From positions 119,724 through 183,723 of the forward strand of contig JAISGD010000010.1 of NCBI GenBank assembly GCA_031263195.1: DNA of 64,000 nt, read 5' to 3'. Position numbers and translations under genes: made by a program. This stretch comes from Campylobacteraceae bacterium (GTDB lineage Bacteria > Campylobacterota > Campylobacteria > Campylobacterales > Campylobacteraceae). The notes beneath the pieces were generated by a model, which was not told the DNA's origin, did not search any database, and saw only the letters and a list, made by a program, of their open reading frames with translations. Below are positions 39,680 through 49,200 of the stretch, piece after piece. The number at the start of each line of letters is the position of its first letter. Position 1 is the stretch's first letter.

Positions 39680-40881
39680 TGTATATTCCAAAACCATCAA
39701 TTTTTGACCCAAACGATTTAGGACACTTTGGCATATACGGCGGTCGATTTGTGCCCGAAACTCTTATGCCTGTTTTACAAGAACTTGAAGAAGAGTATAA
39801 AAAAGTGCGTTTCGATAAAGAGTTTTGGAGTGAAGTTAATAAATATTTTCAAGATTATGCCGGGCGACCTTCGCCTCTTTATTTCGCACAAAACCTCTCA
39901 AATGAGATTGGAGCGAAAATATATCTGAAAAGAGAAGATTTAAATCACACAGGTTCGCATAAAATAAACAATACCATCGCGCAAGGACTTCTCGCGAAAA
40001 AGATGGGTAAAAAAAAGATTATTGCCGAAACGGGAGCGGGACAACACGGAGTTGCAAGCGCTACGGTAGCGGCTCTTTTAGGGCTTGAGTGCGAGATATT
40101 TATGGGCGAAAAAGATATCCAAAGACAAGAGCTTAACGTATTTCGTATGAAACTTTTAGGCGCTAAAGTACATAGTGTAAAAAGCGGCAGTAAAACGTTA
40201 AAAGACGCCATGAACGACGCTATAAGACATTGGGTGACAAATGCCAGAGACACTTTTTATGTTATCGGCACAGTCGCCGGTCCGCACCCATATCCTATGA
40301 TGGTTAGAGATTTTCAAGCTATTATCGGCGCTGAGGCAAGAGAGCAAATTTTGCAAATTGAGAGAAAACTGCCCGATTTTGTTATCGCATGTATTGGTGG
40401 GGGCAGTAACGCCATGGGAATATTCAGCCGCTTTTTAGAAGATGAGAGCGTAACATGTATTGGCATAGAAGCGGGCGGTATGGGCATAGATACAAATAAG
40501 CACGGAGCAAGTTTAGCGCGTGGGAACGAAGGCGTTTTGCATGGGCAAATGAGCTATCTTTTGCAAGACGAGGACGGTCAAATACAAGAGGCTTACTCCA
40601 TATCCGCAGGTCTTGATTATCCAGGAATAGGACCTGAACACGCGTATTTAAAAAGTCTGGATAAAGTCAAGTATGACAGCATAACAGATAGTGAGGCACT
40701 CAACGCTTTTGTATGGCTGTCTAAAATAGAAGGTATTATACCCGCTTTTGAGAGTTCGCACGCGGTAGCGTATCTGAAAAAAATGTCAAAAGAGGCTATC
40801 AAAAACTCTATTATCATAGTAAATATCTCCGGACGCGGCGACAAAGATATGATTCAAGCAAAAACAATGCTTGAGTTTTAA
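39679..40881 (+). CDS. trpB: Tryptophan synthase beta chain
   Basis: A 400-residue PLP enzyme condensing indole and serine. The PLP Lys is in [12 protein letters not shown] (about residue 96), the phosphate loop is [12 protein letters not shown], and the N-terminal [17 protein letters not shown] is typical of TrpB1. No trpA or other trp genes adjoin; the neighbours are apt and a DedA gene, so the trp pathway is scattered as in some Campylobacterota. Confidence 0.94.
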   Translation: MYIPKPSIFDPNDLGHFGIYGGRFVPETLMPVLQELEEEYKKVRFDKEFWSEVNKYFQDYAGRPSPLYFAQNLSNEIGAKIYLKREDLNHTGSHKINNTIAQGLLAKKMGKKKIIAETGAGQHGVASATVAALLGLECEIFMGEKDIQRQELNVFRMKLLGAKVHSVKSGSKTLKDAMNDAIRHWVTNARDTFYVIGTVAGPHPYPMMVRDFQAIIGAEAREQILQIERKLPDFVIACIGGGSNAMGIFSRFLEDESVTCIGIEAGGMGIDTNKHGASLARGNEGVLHGQMSYLLQDEDGQIQEAYSISAGLDYPGIGPEHAYLKSLDKVKYDSITDSEALNAFVWLSKIEGIIPAFESSHAVAYLKKMSKEAIKNSIIIVNISGRGDKDMIQAKTMLEF

Positions 40882-40892
40882 CAAGGTTTTTG

Positions 40893-41501
40893 ATGGAAGA
40901 ATTACTTAGCGAACTAATCTTAAAATATGGATATATTATCCTTTTTTTGTGGTGTATTTTGGAAGGAGAAATGGCGCTTATTATGGGCGGCATACTGGCG
41001 CACTCCGGGGATATGAATCTTTACGTGGCTATTTTAATAGCAGGTCTTGGGGGCTTTACCGGAGATCAAATATACTTTTATATAGGAAGATTTTTCAAAA
41101 AAAATATCAATAAAAGACTAAAAAAGCAGCGACGGAAATTTGTCATAGCGCATCTATTGTTAAAGCGTTATGGCTGGCCTATAATATTTATGCAGCGTTA
41201 CATGTACGGACTTAGAACCGTTATACCTATCTCCATAGGCATTACTCGCTACAGCGCAAAAAAATTCGCTTTTATTAATCTTTTAAGCGCATGGTGTTGG
41301 GCAAGCGTTACGATACTGCCCGCTTACTTGCTTGGAGAGCATATATGGAATGTGCTGAATTTTGCCAAAGAACACTGGTATTTTGCCATACCTGTAATTA
41401 TAATTTTCGCCTGTATAATAATTTCTATTTTCAAGCGAATAGAAAATAGCTTTTACGAAAAGAAACTAAGGAGTAAAAATGAATATCAAAATAACAAATG
41501 A
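40893..41501 (+). CDS. DedA-family membrane protein
   Basis: A 202-residue inner-membrane protein of the DedA/VTT group, linked elsewhere to lipid carrier or phospholipid flipping and membrane potential. Seen: ILEGEMALIMGGILAHSG, the reentrant-loop part GLGGFTGDQIYFYIGR, and RYMYGLRTVIPISIGITR with the conserved Arg. ATG 40893 has AAGG six bases upstream; a TTG just before it is not needed. The pepA start lies inside its 3' end. Confidence 0.85.
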   Translation: MEELLSELILKYGYIILFLWCILEGEMALIMGGILAHSGDMNLYVAILIAGLGGFTGDQIYFYIGRFFKKNINKRLKKQRRKFVIAHLLLKRYGWPIIFMQRYMYGLRTVIPISIGITRYSAKKFAFINLLSAWCWASVTILPAYLLGEHIWNVLNFAKEHWYFAIPVIIIFACIIISIFKRIENSFYEKKLRSKNEYQNNK

Positions 41502-42933
41502 GACTTTAGAAAATATAGATACGCAAGCTGTTATAACCTTCGTAATTAATAAAGATTTTAACCACAGCTGGATTAAACACAAAAAAATTTTGGAAGACGT
41601 GAATTTCAAAGCCGAAAGCGAAGATGGGATATTGCTTGCCGAAAACGGATATATATATGTGGGTTGTGCCAGTTTACAATCCGACGAACTTCGTTTAGCG
41701 GCAGCAAAAGCCATTAAAATATTAAAACAAACGTCGTATAAAAGCGCGAAAATCGGCTCATATATTGAAAATAACTCGATGGGAGCTTTGATAGAAGGGT
41801 TTGTATTGGGAAATTATGAGTTTACAAGATACAAAAGTAAAACCGAACCGTCAAAATTAGAAGAGATAATAATATCAACTGAGAGTTACAATCAAAATAC
41901 AATCTCGCTTGAAACGTTAAACAGTATAAAAGATAATGCGCAAATCATAGCAAACGCCGCAAATTACGCAAAAGAGATAGTTAATACCGCTCCTTATGAT
42001 TACACTCCGATTCAGATGGCTGAAGACGCGCTGAAACTTACGTCTATTGAAGGGATAACTTGCAAAGTTTTTGATGAAAAATTTTTAGAAAAAGAGAGAA
42101 TGGGGGCATTTTTGGCGGTAAATAGAGCAAGCGTTCACCCTCCTCGTCTCATACATGTAACTTACATGCCAAAAGAAAAATCTAAAAAAAGAGTAGTGTT
42201 TGTTGGTAAAGGATTAACTTACGACAGCGGGGGACTTAGTTTAAAACCAAGCGATTATATGGTAACCATGAAAGCTGATAAAAGCGGCGGGGCAGCCGTT
42301 ATGGCGATTTTAAAAGGGGCGGCTGAACTGAATCTGCCTTTTGAAATTCACGCCATTATAGGCGCTACGGAAAATATGATAGGCGGCAACGCTTATAAAC
42401 CGGATGACATTTTAACGGCGAAAAACGGCAAAACGATAGAGGTTAGAAATACCGACGCGGAGGGTCGCTTGGTATTAGCCGACTGCCTTTGTTACGCGCA
42501 AGAATTAAAACCTGATCTTTTAATAGATATGGCGACGCTAACGGGAGCTTGCGTCGTGGCTCTTGGAGAATATACCACGGGCATTATGGGATATAACGAC
42601 AGATTAAAACACGAATTATACCGCGCGGCTACGCAAAGCGGAGAGCTTGTAAACGCGCTATCATTCAACAGATATTTGAAAAAACTCCTTAAAAGCGCTG
42701 TCGCGGATATTTCAAATGTCTCTTTGTCAAGATATGGAGGAGCTATAACCGCCGCGCTGTTTTTAGACAATTTCATAGAAGAAGAGTACAAAGATAAATG
42801 GCTTCATTTAGATATAGCAGGACCAGCTTACGTTGAAAAAGAGTGGGGTTGCAACCAAAGCGGAGCAAGCGGTGCTGGGGTACGTATGAATTTGTACTGG
42901 CTTATGCAGCAAAATCAAGAGAAGGATAAATAA
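41479..42933 (+). CDS. pepA: Leucyl aminopeptidase (M17)
   Basis: A 484-residue dinuclear-metal cytosolic aminopeptidase. The N-terminal domain is divergent; the catalytic domain has VGKGLTYDSGGLSLKP, MKADKSGGAAVMA and the signature NTDAEGRLVLADCL (about residue 330). AAGGAG precedes the ATG. It overlaps dedA by 23 bases and its last base is the first of ychF. Length is normal for the family. Confidence 0.93.
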   Translation: MNIKITNETLENIDTQAVITFVINKDFNHSWIKHKKILEDVNFKAESEDGILLAENGYIYVGCASLQSDELRLAAAKAIKILKQTSYKSAKIGSYIENNSMGALIEGFVLGNYEFTRYKSKTEPSKLEEIIISTESYNQNTISLETLNSIKDNAQIIANAANYAKEIVNTAPYDYTPIQMAEDALKLTSIEGITCKVFDEKFLEKERMGAFLAVNRASVHPPRLIHVTYMPKEKSKKRVVFVGKGLTYDSGGLSLKPSDYMVTMKADKSGGAAVMAILKGAAELNLPFEIHAIIGATENMIGGNAYKPDDILTAKNGKTIEVRNTDAEGRLVLADCLCYAQELKPDLLIDMATLTGACVVALGEYTTGIMGYNDRLKHELYRAATQSGELVNALSFNRYLKKLLKSAVADISNVSLSRYGGAITAALFLDNFIEEEYKDKWLHLDIAGPAYVEKEWGCNQSGASGAGVRMNLYWLMQQNQEKDK

Positions 42934-44033
42934 TGAGTTTAGGCGTTGGTATAATAGGACTTCCGAATGTTGGCAAATCAACAACATTTAACGCGCTTAC
43001 AAAAGCTCAAAACGCCGAATCGGCAAATTATCCGTTCTGCACCATTGAACCCAATAAAGCTATCGTTCCCGTTCCCGATCCTCGTCTTTTTGAACTTTCC
43101 AAAATAGTAAAACCCGAACGTATTCAACACTCAACCATTGATTTTGTAGATATAGCGGGACTTGTAAGAGGTGCCAGCAAAGGCGAAGGACTTGGAAATC
43201 AATTTTTATCAAACATAAGAGAAGTTGAAGTGATACTTCATATCGTTCGTTGTTTTGAAGATGAAAACATAACACATGTAGAAGGCGACATAGATCCTTT
43301 AAGAGATATCGAGATAATAGAAACCGAACTTATTTTAGCGGATTTGCAACAGCTTGATAAAAAAATTGAAAAACTTAATCGTCAAGCCAAATCGGACAAA
43401 GACGCGAAAGCGCAACTTGATATCGCTTTAAAACTTGCGGATCATTTGGATAATTTAAAAACGGCAAGTTCGTTTGAAGACAAAGAAAACCCGTCGTTTA
43501 TAGCGCTTAATAAAGAGCTTAGATTTTTATCCGCAAAAACGGTGATATTTGGAGCTAATGTTGATGAAAACACGCTTTTGGAAGACAATATATATGTCAA
43601 AAATCTAAAAGAACACGCTCGTACCATAAACGCCGATGTTATAAAACTATGCGCGAAAATAGAAGAGGAGATAGTCGCTTTAAACGACGAGGAAGCCAAA
43701 GAGTTTTTAAACGAGCTTGGTATCAATGAGAGCGGACTTGACAAGATTGTGCGTCTATCGTTTGAAAAATTAGGACTTATCAGCTATTTCACGGCGGGCG
43801 TTAAAGAGGTTAGAGCGTGGACTATAGAAAAAGGCTGGAAAGCTCCAAAATCCGCCTCTGTTATTCATAATGATTTCGAAAAAGGTTTTATTAGAGCCGA
43901 AGTTATCTCTTACGACGATTACATCGCTTATAAAGGCGAAAACGGCGCGAAAGAAGCCGGAAAAATGCGACTTGAAGGCAAAGAGTATATCGTCAAAGAC
44001 GGTGATGTGATGCATTTTAGATTTAACGTGTAA
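42933..44033 (+). CDS. ychF: Redox-regulated ATPase/GTPase YchF (OLA1)
   Basis: A 366-residue Obg-family nucleotide hydrolase that binds ribosomes. G1 is GLPNVGKSTTFNAL, G3 is DFVDIAGLVRGAS, a coiled-coil arm follows (about 130-190), and the C-terminal TGS domain ends in KDGDVMHFRFNV. The last 13 codons matter here: the same tail, with small changes, appears again at 59669-59707. The gene remains full length although its 3' end seems to be an insertion site. Confidence 0.95.
   Translation: MSLGVGIIGLPNVGKSTTFNALTKAQNAESANYPFCTIEPNKAIVPVPDPRLFELSKIVKPERIQHSTIDFVDIAGLVRGASKGEGLGNQFLSNIREVEVILHIVRCFEDENITHVEGDIDPLRDIEIIETELILADLQQLDKKIEKLNRQAKSDKDAKAQLDIALKLADHLDNLKTASSFEDKENPSFIALNKELRFLSAKTVIFGANVDENTLLEDNIYVKNLKEHARTINADVIKLCAKIEEEIVALNDEEAKEFLNELGINESGLDKIVRLSFEKLGLISYFTAGVKEVRAWTIEKGWKAPKSASVIHNDFEKGFIRAEVISYDDYIAYKGENGAKEAGKMRLEGKEYIVKDGDVMHFRFNV
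44010..44026. repeat. Left copy of the ychF-tail direct repeat (putative attL core)
   Basis: ATGCATTTTAGATTTAA, inside the last codons of ychF, is identical to 59684-59700. An 8-base match AAAGACGG precedes both copies at the same distance (7 intervening bases). The pair brackets the T4SS island of about 15.7 kb in direct orientation. Confidence 0.75.
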
Positions 44034-44087
44034 ATTTGACTGTATTAAAACAACAAAGTAATTTCGACGCTTCATTATTCCCACTTT

Positions 44088-44121
44088 GTTTGTCATTCCC
44101 ACCTATACGGAAATGACAAAC
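44088..44121. terminator. Inverted repeat downstream of ychF
   Basis: GTTTGTCATT and AATGACAAAC form a 10-bp stem with a 14-base loop. A second pairing, AACAAAGT (44052-44059) with ACTTTGTT, overlaps it. The rest of 44034-44426 is very AT-rich and holds the island promoter but no gene. Confidence 0.5.
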
Positions 44122-44312
44122 AATTAAAAATATCTATTTTTAAGTAATACTTTTTAATATTTCTACATACAATAATAAATAAAAGAGTAAAAATAATACT
44201 TTTCTGTTTTTAGGCTTTTTTTTGTCATTCTCATAAAAATAATAATTTTAACTAAAAACAATGCCAAAACGAACAAAAAGATTATTTTTTAGTCATAAAA
44301 CAAAATAATTAA

Positions 44313-44342
44313 TTGACTAAATAAAATATTTTATGCTATACT
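44313..44342 (+). promoter_or_regulatory. Strong sigma-70 promoter of the T4SS operon
   Basis: TTGACT at 44313-44318, an 18-base spacer, and TATACT at 44337-44342 with an extended TGC just before it. This is the only near-consensus -35/-10 pair noticed in the window and lies 85 bases before virB2. Confidence 0.65.
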
Positions 44343-44426
44343 CCAAAATTAATATGGATAGTTAAAGTTAATTTATCAAGTTGAGCTCTTATTGTAAGAT
44401 AAAATTTTATAAATATAAGGAACTGT

Positions 44427-44708
44427 ATGAATCTTTCTAAAAAAAGCTTTCTTGTTTTGTTATTGTTATTTACTTTTGCCGAAACGGCATCAGGCGCAGG
44501 TGGTTTGTCTGGAGCAAAAAACCTTTTGGAAAATGTTGAAGGCGCGCTAACAGCTTTATCGGTTGTTACTGTAACAATAGCAATATTGTGGGTTGGGTAT
44601 AAGGTTTTGTTTGGCGGGCAAACTCTAAAAGAGTGCGCTCCTATCATTATAGGTGCAATACTGATTGCAGGCGCTTCAGAAATCGCGGGTTTATTAATCA
44701 GCAATTAG
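44427..44708 (+). CDS. virB2: VirB2-type pilin / TrbC
   Basis: A 93-residue exported small protein. The signal (SKKSFLVLLLLFTFAETASGA) is followed by two hydrophobic segments (about 42-62 and 70-92) joined by the short loop FGGQTLKEC, the standard VirB2/TrbC pilin layout. It is the first gene of the T4SS operon, 33 bases before virB3-virB4, with AAGGAA before the ATG. Confidence 0.8.
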   Translation: MNLSKKSFLVLLLLFTFAETASGAGGLSGAKNLLENVEGALTALSVVTVTIAILWVGYKVLFGGQTLKECAPIIIGAILIAGASEIAGLLISN

Positions 44709-44741
44709 TTGACAACTATCTTACAATAAGAGAAAATTTGT

Positions 44742-47546
44742 ATGACTGAAACATTGTTTAAAGGAATGACTCGTCCGGCTATGATACTTGGCATTCCAAT
44801 CAATGCATTTTTAATTGTGGGCGGATTTATATTTTTATTGGCGGTTTACACAAATATGCTGATTTTAATACTGCTTCTGCCTGCGGTTTTAATTATGAGG
44901 ATTTTAACGAAATTTGACGATTTTATCTTTAGACTTATAGGGTTGAATTTTTACATGAATTGGTTCGCAACAGGTAAATTTATATCTACATTTTTATCAA
45001 AAAGATATTGGGGAGGAGTTACTGCTTTTACTGCACAGGAGTATAGGAAGCTGCAAGAACAGGGTTTGCCTAAAATTACCGCTTTTGACTTGTCGCAACA
45101 ACCCTCTTTTTTAAAACTCATTCCATACTCTACACATTTTTCAGACGATACTATTATTGATAAAGATGGAAATTTTATAGCTGTATGGAAATTGGATGGT
45201 GTTAGTTTTGAAGCTGAAGATGAAGATACCATCATGCAATTCAGCCAAAATCTAAATATGATATTTAAAGCCTTTTCGACCGAACCTGTAGCATTTTATC
45301 ATCATAACATAAGACATAACACAACAGTAAAACTCAAATCAAACTTTAATAACAGCTTTTTAAAAGAGATTGACGAACTGTATTATAAATCATTTGCCGA
45401 TGGCAATTTAAAAATCAATTCACTCTATTTTACTATGGTATTTAAACCGTTTGAAAGCAGATTGAAAAAATCGACTTATAAAAAATTGGATTACAAAGCC
45501 AAAAGAGATGAACTTATAGTAAGTTATAAACAGATGAAAGAATACTGCTTAAGACTGGAAAGCAATTTGGCAAAATTTTATCCTGTAAGATTGGCAGCTT
45601 ACACCGAAAACAACAAAAAATACTCTGAAATATTATCCTTCTTTTCATATTTGATAAGTGGTAATTTCTCAAAAGTACACATCAATAATTCTCAAATTTT
45701 TACATATATGAGCTGCGGATTAAACGAAATCATTTTTGGTAAAAATACCATTCAGTTAAATATGAATGGGGGGGGGTCACCCCCACCCGACGCATCACCC
45801 CCTCTTGAAATGTATGGTAATAAAAAATTTGCCAGAATTATTGAGATTAAAGATTATACAAGCGAAACACATGCCGGCATATTAGATGTTTTGATGCTCT
45901 TGGATATTGACTATACCATAACGCACTCTTTTTCTCTCGTTTCGCGGTTTGAAGCCAAAAAAGCTATCAGCAAACAGGAAAAACAGTTAGTATCTTCTGA
46001 AGATGATGGGCTCTCCCAACTTGTACAACTTACAATGGCAAGAGACGAGTTGATTTCGGGAGATATATGCTTTGGCAATTATCATTTTACGCTAACCATT
46101 TTTGGTTCGAGTAAAGAAGATGTCGCAAAAAAAGCGAATTTAGTTATAACTTCCATGAATGATTTGGGTTTTGGGGTTACTTTATCCAGTCTGGCTATCA
46201 TATCCTCCTTTTTTTCGCAGCTTCCATGCAACTTTAGTATTCGTCCGAGAGTCAGTTTGATATCTTCAAAAAACTATGCAAGTTTCATATCGTTTCATAA
46301 TTTTCCAAATGGCAAAAAAGATAAAAATTGTTGGGGAGATGCCATAACGACGCTCAAATCACGAAACGGTACCCCATACTATGTCAATTTTCATGAAATC
46401 AAACGAGGAAAAAATGACTTCAATGAAAAGCATTTGGGTAATACGCTGATTGTAGGGGCAAGCGGCAGCGGAAAAACCGTTTTACAGCTTTTTCTGGCTA
46501 ACCAAATGATGAAATATGCCGATATAAACAGTTTTGACAATAAAAGTGAAATTAAAAATTTTTCTATGGTATTTTTTGATAAAGATAGAGGCGCTCATGC
46601 AAATGTTTTGGCATGCGGAGGTCAATATTTTGCTATAAAAAACGGAATCTCCACAGGATTTAACCCGTTTATGTGCGAAAATATCCCCAATAATCAAGCA
46701 TTTTTATATAGCTTAATGAAGCTGATTATAGGGCGCGAACTAAATCCCCTCGAAGAAGATCAACTAAACATAGCTATCACAAGCGTTTTAAATCTGCCTC
46801 GTGAATTTAGAAAAAGAGGTATCACAAAAGTTATGGAGCACTTGCCAAATGATATGTCCAAAGATGATACGCTGATAAGGCGTCTTAAAAATTGGTCTTA
46901 TGGGAACAATTATGGTTGGGTGTTTGATAATGATGACGACCTTTTAAGTTTTCCTCCCGATAAAAATCTTTTTGGTATTGACGGAACAGAGTTTTTAGAT
47001 GAAAAAGATGTATCGGCTCCTATCTCTCTGTATCTTTTTTGGAAAATAGAAAACTCACTCATAGACGGCAGAAGGTTTGTTTGGAACATTGACGAATGTT
47101 GGAAATGGATAGAAAATGAGACTGTCGCAAGAGTAGTTAAGGACAAACTGAAAACTATCCGTAAACTCAACGGACTTGTAGAGATGGCAACTCAATCGCC
47201 TGAAGATTTTTTGAGAAACGATATAGCCCGAGCAATAGTAGAACAGTCGGCAACGCTTATATTTTTACCAAATCCTAAAGCAAAAGAAGAAGATTATGTT
47301 CAAGGATTTAATCTTACAAGAGAGCAGTTTGAGAGAGTCAAAAACTTAAGTGCAACTTCGCGAACATTTTTAATTAAAAAATCAGATGAAGCCACTTTTG
47401 TCAAATTAGATCTTTCGTCTCTTGGAGATAAAAATCTCAAAATACTGTCAACCACTAAAGATAACTGGGACTTAATAGATGAGTTGGAAGGTAAAGGTTT
47501 ATCTGGCGAGGATTTCGTGCAAGAATTTAAGGCAAGATGCGTGTAA
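44742..47546 (+). CDS. virB4: VirB3-VirB4 fusion, T4SS ATPase
   Basis: A 934-residue protein. Residues about 1-85 carry the VirB3 membrane pair (TLFKGMTRPAMILGIPINAF, then a hydrophobic run); the rest is VirB4. Walker A is VGASGSGKTVLQL (about residue 572), Walker B is RRFVWNIDECWKWIE (about 780), followed by the family's MATQSPEDF. VirB3-VirB4 fusions are common in Campylobacterota. Odd: a low-complexity GGGSPPPDASPP insert near residue 343, encoded by G9 and a C-rich inverted repeat, prone to slippage. The frame is open at the current length, so it reads ON. Confidence 0.9.
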   Translation: MTETLFKGMTRPAMILGIPINAFLIVGGFIFLLAVYTNMLILILLLPAVLIMRILTKFDDFIFRLIGLNFYMNWFATGKFISTFLSKRYWGGVTAFTAQEYRKLQEQGLPKITAFDLSQQPSFLKLIPYSTHFSDDTIIDKDGNFIAVWKLDGVSFEAEDEDTIMQFSQNLNMIFKAFSTEPVAFYHHNIRHNTTVKLKSNFNNSFLKEIDELYYKSFADGNLKINSLYFTMVFKPFESRLKKSTYKKLDYKAKRDELIVSYKQMKEYCLRLESNLAKFYPVRLAAYTENNKKYSEILSFFSYLISGNFSKVHINNSQIFTYMSCGLNEIIFGKNTIQLNMNGGGSPPPDASPPLEMYGNKKFARIIEIKDYTSETHAGILDVLMLLDIDYTITHSFSLVSRFEAKKAISKQEKQLVSSEDDGLSQLVQLTMARDELISGDICFGNYHFTLTIFGSSKEDVAKKANLVITSMNDLGFGVTLSSLAIISSFFSQLPCNFSIRPRVSLISSKNYASFISFHNFPNGKKDKNCWGDAITTLKSRNGTPYYVNFHEIKRGKNDFNEKHLGNTLIVGASGSGKTVLQLFLANQMMKYADINSFDNKSEIKNFSMVFFDKDRGAHANVLACGGQYFAIKNGISTGFNPFMCENIPNNQAFLYSLMKLIIGRELNPLEEDQLNIAITSVLNLPREFRKRGITKVMEHLPNDMSKDDTLIRRLKNWSYGNNYGWVFDNDDDLLSFPPDKNLFGIDGTEFLDEKDVSAPISLYLFWKIENSLIDGRRFVWNIDECWKWIENETVARVVKDKLKTIRKLNGLVEMATQSPEDFLRNDIARAIVEQSATLIFLPNPKAKEEDYVQGFNLTREQFERVKNLSATSRTFLIKKSDEATFVKLDLSSLGDKNLKILSTTKDNWDLIDELEGKGLSGEDFVQEFKARCV
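45768..45776 (+). repeat. G9 homopolymer in virB4
   Basis: Nine Gs followed by TCACCCCCACCC, where GGGGGT-C-ACCCCC is an inverted repeat. G tracts of this length are the usual phase-variation switch in Campylobacter and Helicobacter. A one-base change would stop VirB4 before its ATPase domain. Confidence 0.6.
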
Positions 47547-47590
47547 TATGCGTAAAACTTGCGAAATGCTTATCTCATAGGGGGAAAGAT

Positions 47591-48232
47591 ATGAAAAAGT
47601 TACTTCAATCACTCATAGTGATTTTAGCTGTTGGGTTTTTAGTAAGTTGCGGCGGCGGCAGTGGTGGTGGTGGCGGGAGCGAAGGTTTGGAAATCAATGA
47701 AGGGTACTATTTCCCCGAATTTAATATTCCTTCCAGCGATATAAGTCATACAATCACGAGACGTTATACGAATGCTAATGACCTCGATGATGCTGTAGAA
47801 GATTTCAAAAATAAAGGCTCATATCTTACATTCAATGATCAAATATACAGAGATGATCCGATATATGGGGTTGGCGTAACGCGAGCAGCTGTTCAGGCTT
47901 TTCCACTGCCTAATTATTATACTATCGTCATGGACATTGATCTAAACAGCACGGCGATACCAAGAGACGATGCGCTGTTTGAAGTGATATTTGGTTATAC
48001 AAACGCTCCGATAACGAGTTTTACTGTTAAAAAAGTATGGAAAACCGACATAACGGCTCAACTTGAAGCGTATGGCGACTCTTTGGTAGGTTTGGGTTTT
48101 AAGAAAGTAAGCAATAGACAGTGGACGAAGACGACAGCAGGTATAATGTATATATATGGCTATTCTGTCGGTACTGTTTACCCGAGCGGCTTCATTGCAC
48201 TGGCACAATGGGATGCTATGCTAACATACTAA
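47591..48232 (+). CDS. T4SS-embedded surface lipoprotein, family lipoA (named here)
   Basis: A 213-residue lipoprotein. The signal MKKLLQSLIVILAVGFLVSC ends in a VSC lipobox and is followed by a Gly/Ser tether. The mature domain (about 45-213; ITRRYTNANDLDDAVEDFKNKG, then RQWTK) matches no family I know but is clearly homologous to the product at 63256-63961. ATG 47591 follows GGGGAAAGAT. It sits between virB4 and virB5 in the same direction, where VirB systems normally have no extra gene, so it is either T4SS cargo, an accessory, or an insertion. Confidence 0.7.
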   Translation: MKKLLQSLIVILAVGFLVSCGGGSGGGGGSEGLEINEGYYFPEFNIPSSDISHTITRRYTNANDLDDAVEDFKNKGSYLTFNDQIYRDDPIYGVGVTRAAVQAFPLPNYYTIVMDIDLNSTAIPRDDALFEVIFGYTNAPITSFTVKKVWKTDITAQLEAYGDSLVGLGFKKVSNRQWTKTTAGIMYIYGYSVGTVYPSGFIALAQWDAMLTY

Positions 48233-48315
48233 TGATTTGGAGAACCGCTCCCTGAATAAAAACAGAGCGTTTTTAAAAACACTCTAAAAAATTTGAAATT
48301 TGAAAGGAAAAGCAG

Positions 48316-49134
48316 ATGAAAACCGTAAAGCATTTTATGGCGGCTTTGTTGATTTTAATCGCCACGTCAAGCAGCGCTCAGGTAGCGGTTACTGACCCCG
48401 GCTTAACTATGTTAAGCGCTGGGGAGATATATGATACCGCACAACAATGGATAAAGGAAGCAGAGCATTGGGCAGAGACCTATAAACATTATGAAGCTCA
48501 AATAAAAGAGTATCAAAAACAATATAAGTCAATCACAGGAACAGACGGGAGGTATCTTGCGATACTTAACCAGCTTTTTTTAGCAATTAATGAAATGGAA
48601 CATGTAGATAAACTGTTTGAAGATATAGTTGCCATTGTAAATGATCCCGAACTTAGTATGAACAATGTATCGCAGGCTATTCGCAATGAGTTAAACGCAT
48701 ATAATAGCTGCGTAGTGTATGAAAGCGATAAAGCGGTAACCGAAGAAGCAAAACAAGCCATTGAGAAAACCGTAAAAGCCTGCACTTTGATGTTTAATGC
48801 CGAGTATATGGACGTTACAGGCGCGCAAGAGTTATTAAAACAGATACAAGAAACCGAAAGTAAACTCAAGGCTGCTATAGACGTATTGAACGACATAAAA
48901 GAAAAGACAGATGAAAACAGTATAAAATCAGCTCAGGATTTGGCAAATCTTATATCTGCACTTCAAACTCGCCTCCAATCTCAAAAAGATAAATTGGAAG
49001 CTTTTAGAAATAGTGTGCAGTCGCTCAAAACAATGGCGAAAAATACTATAGAACAGTTTAGATTACTTGCATCAAAAGAGTCTGCGGGTCTTCAAAATTA
49101 TGGCAAGAAGCCTAAAAACAGTGATGATGAATAA
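48316..49134 (+). CDS. virB5: VirB5/TrbJ-like protein
   Basis: A 272-residue exported, strongly helical protein. Signal peptide KTVKHFMAALLILIATSSSAQ, then VTDPGLTMLSAGEIYDTAQQWIKEAEHW and EAQIKEYQKQYKSITG, the usual opening of the VirB5/TrbJ family (minor pilus tip component). Two long coiled coils follow (about 170-250). Position between virB4 and virB6 agrees. VirB5 sequences diverge quickly, so the family is assigned by shape and place as well as motif. Confidence 0.75.
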   Translation: MKTVKHFMAALLILIATSSSAQVAVTDPGLTMLSAGEIYDTAQQWIKEAEHWAETYKHYEAQIKEYQKQYKSITGTDGRYLAILNQLFLAINEMEHVDKLFEDIVAIVNDPELSMNNVSQAIRNELNAYNSCVVYESDKAVTEEAKQAIEKTVKACTLMFNAEYMDVTGAQELLKQIQETESKLKAAIDVLNDIKEKTDENSIKSAQDLANLISALQTRLQSQKDKLEAFRNSVQSLKTMAKNTIEQFRLLASKESAGLQNYGKKPKNSDDE

Positions 49135-49200
49135 TCAAAGCGGCATTAATAGACTGACAAAAAATGCTTGAGCAATATAAGATGTAAGGAAAGATAAAAA

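Noticed and set aside
39679..40881. Start of a trp operon
   Set aside because: trpB is followed by dedA, pepA and ychF, and no other trp gene is present.
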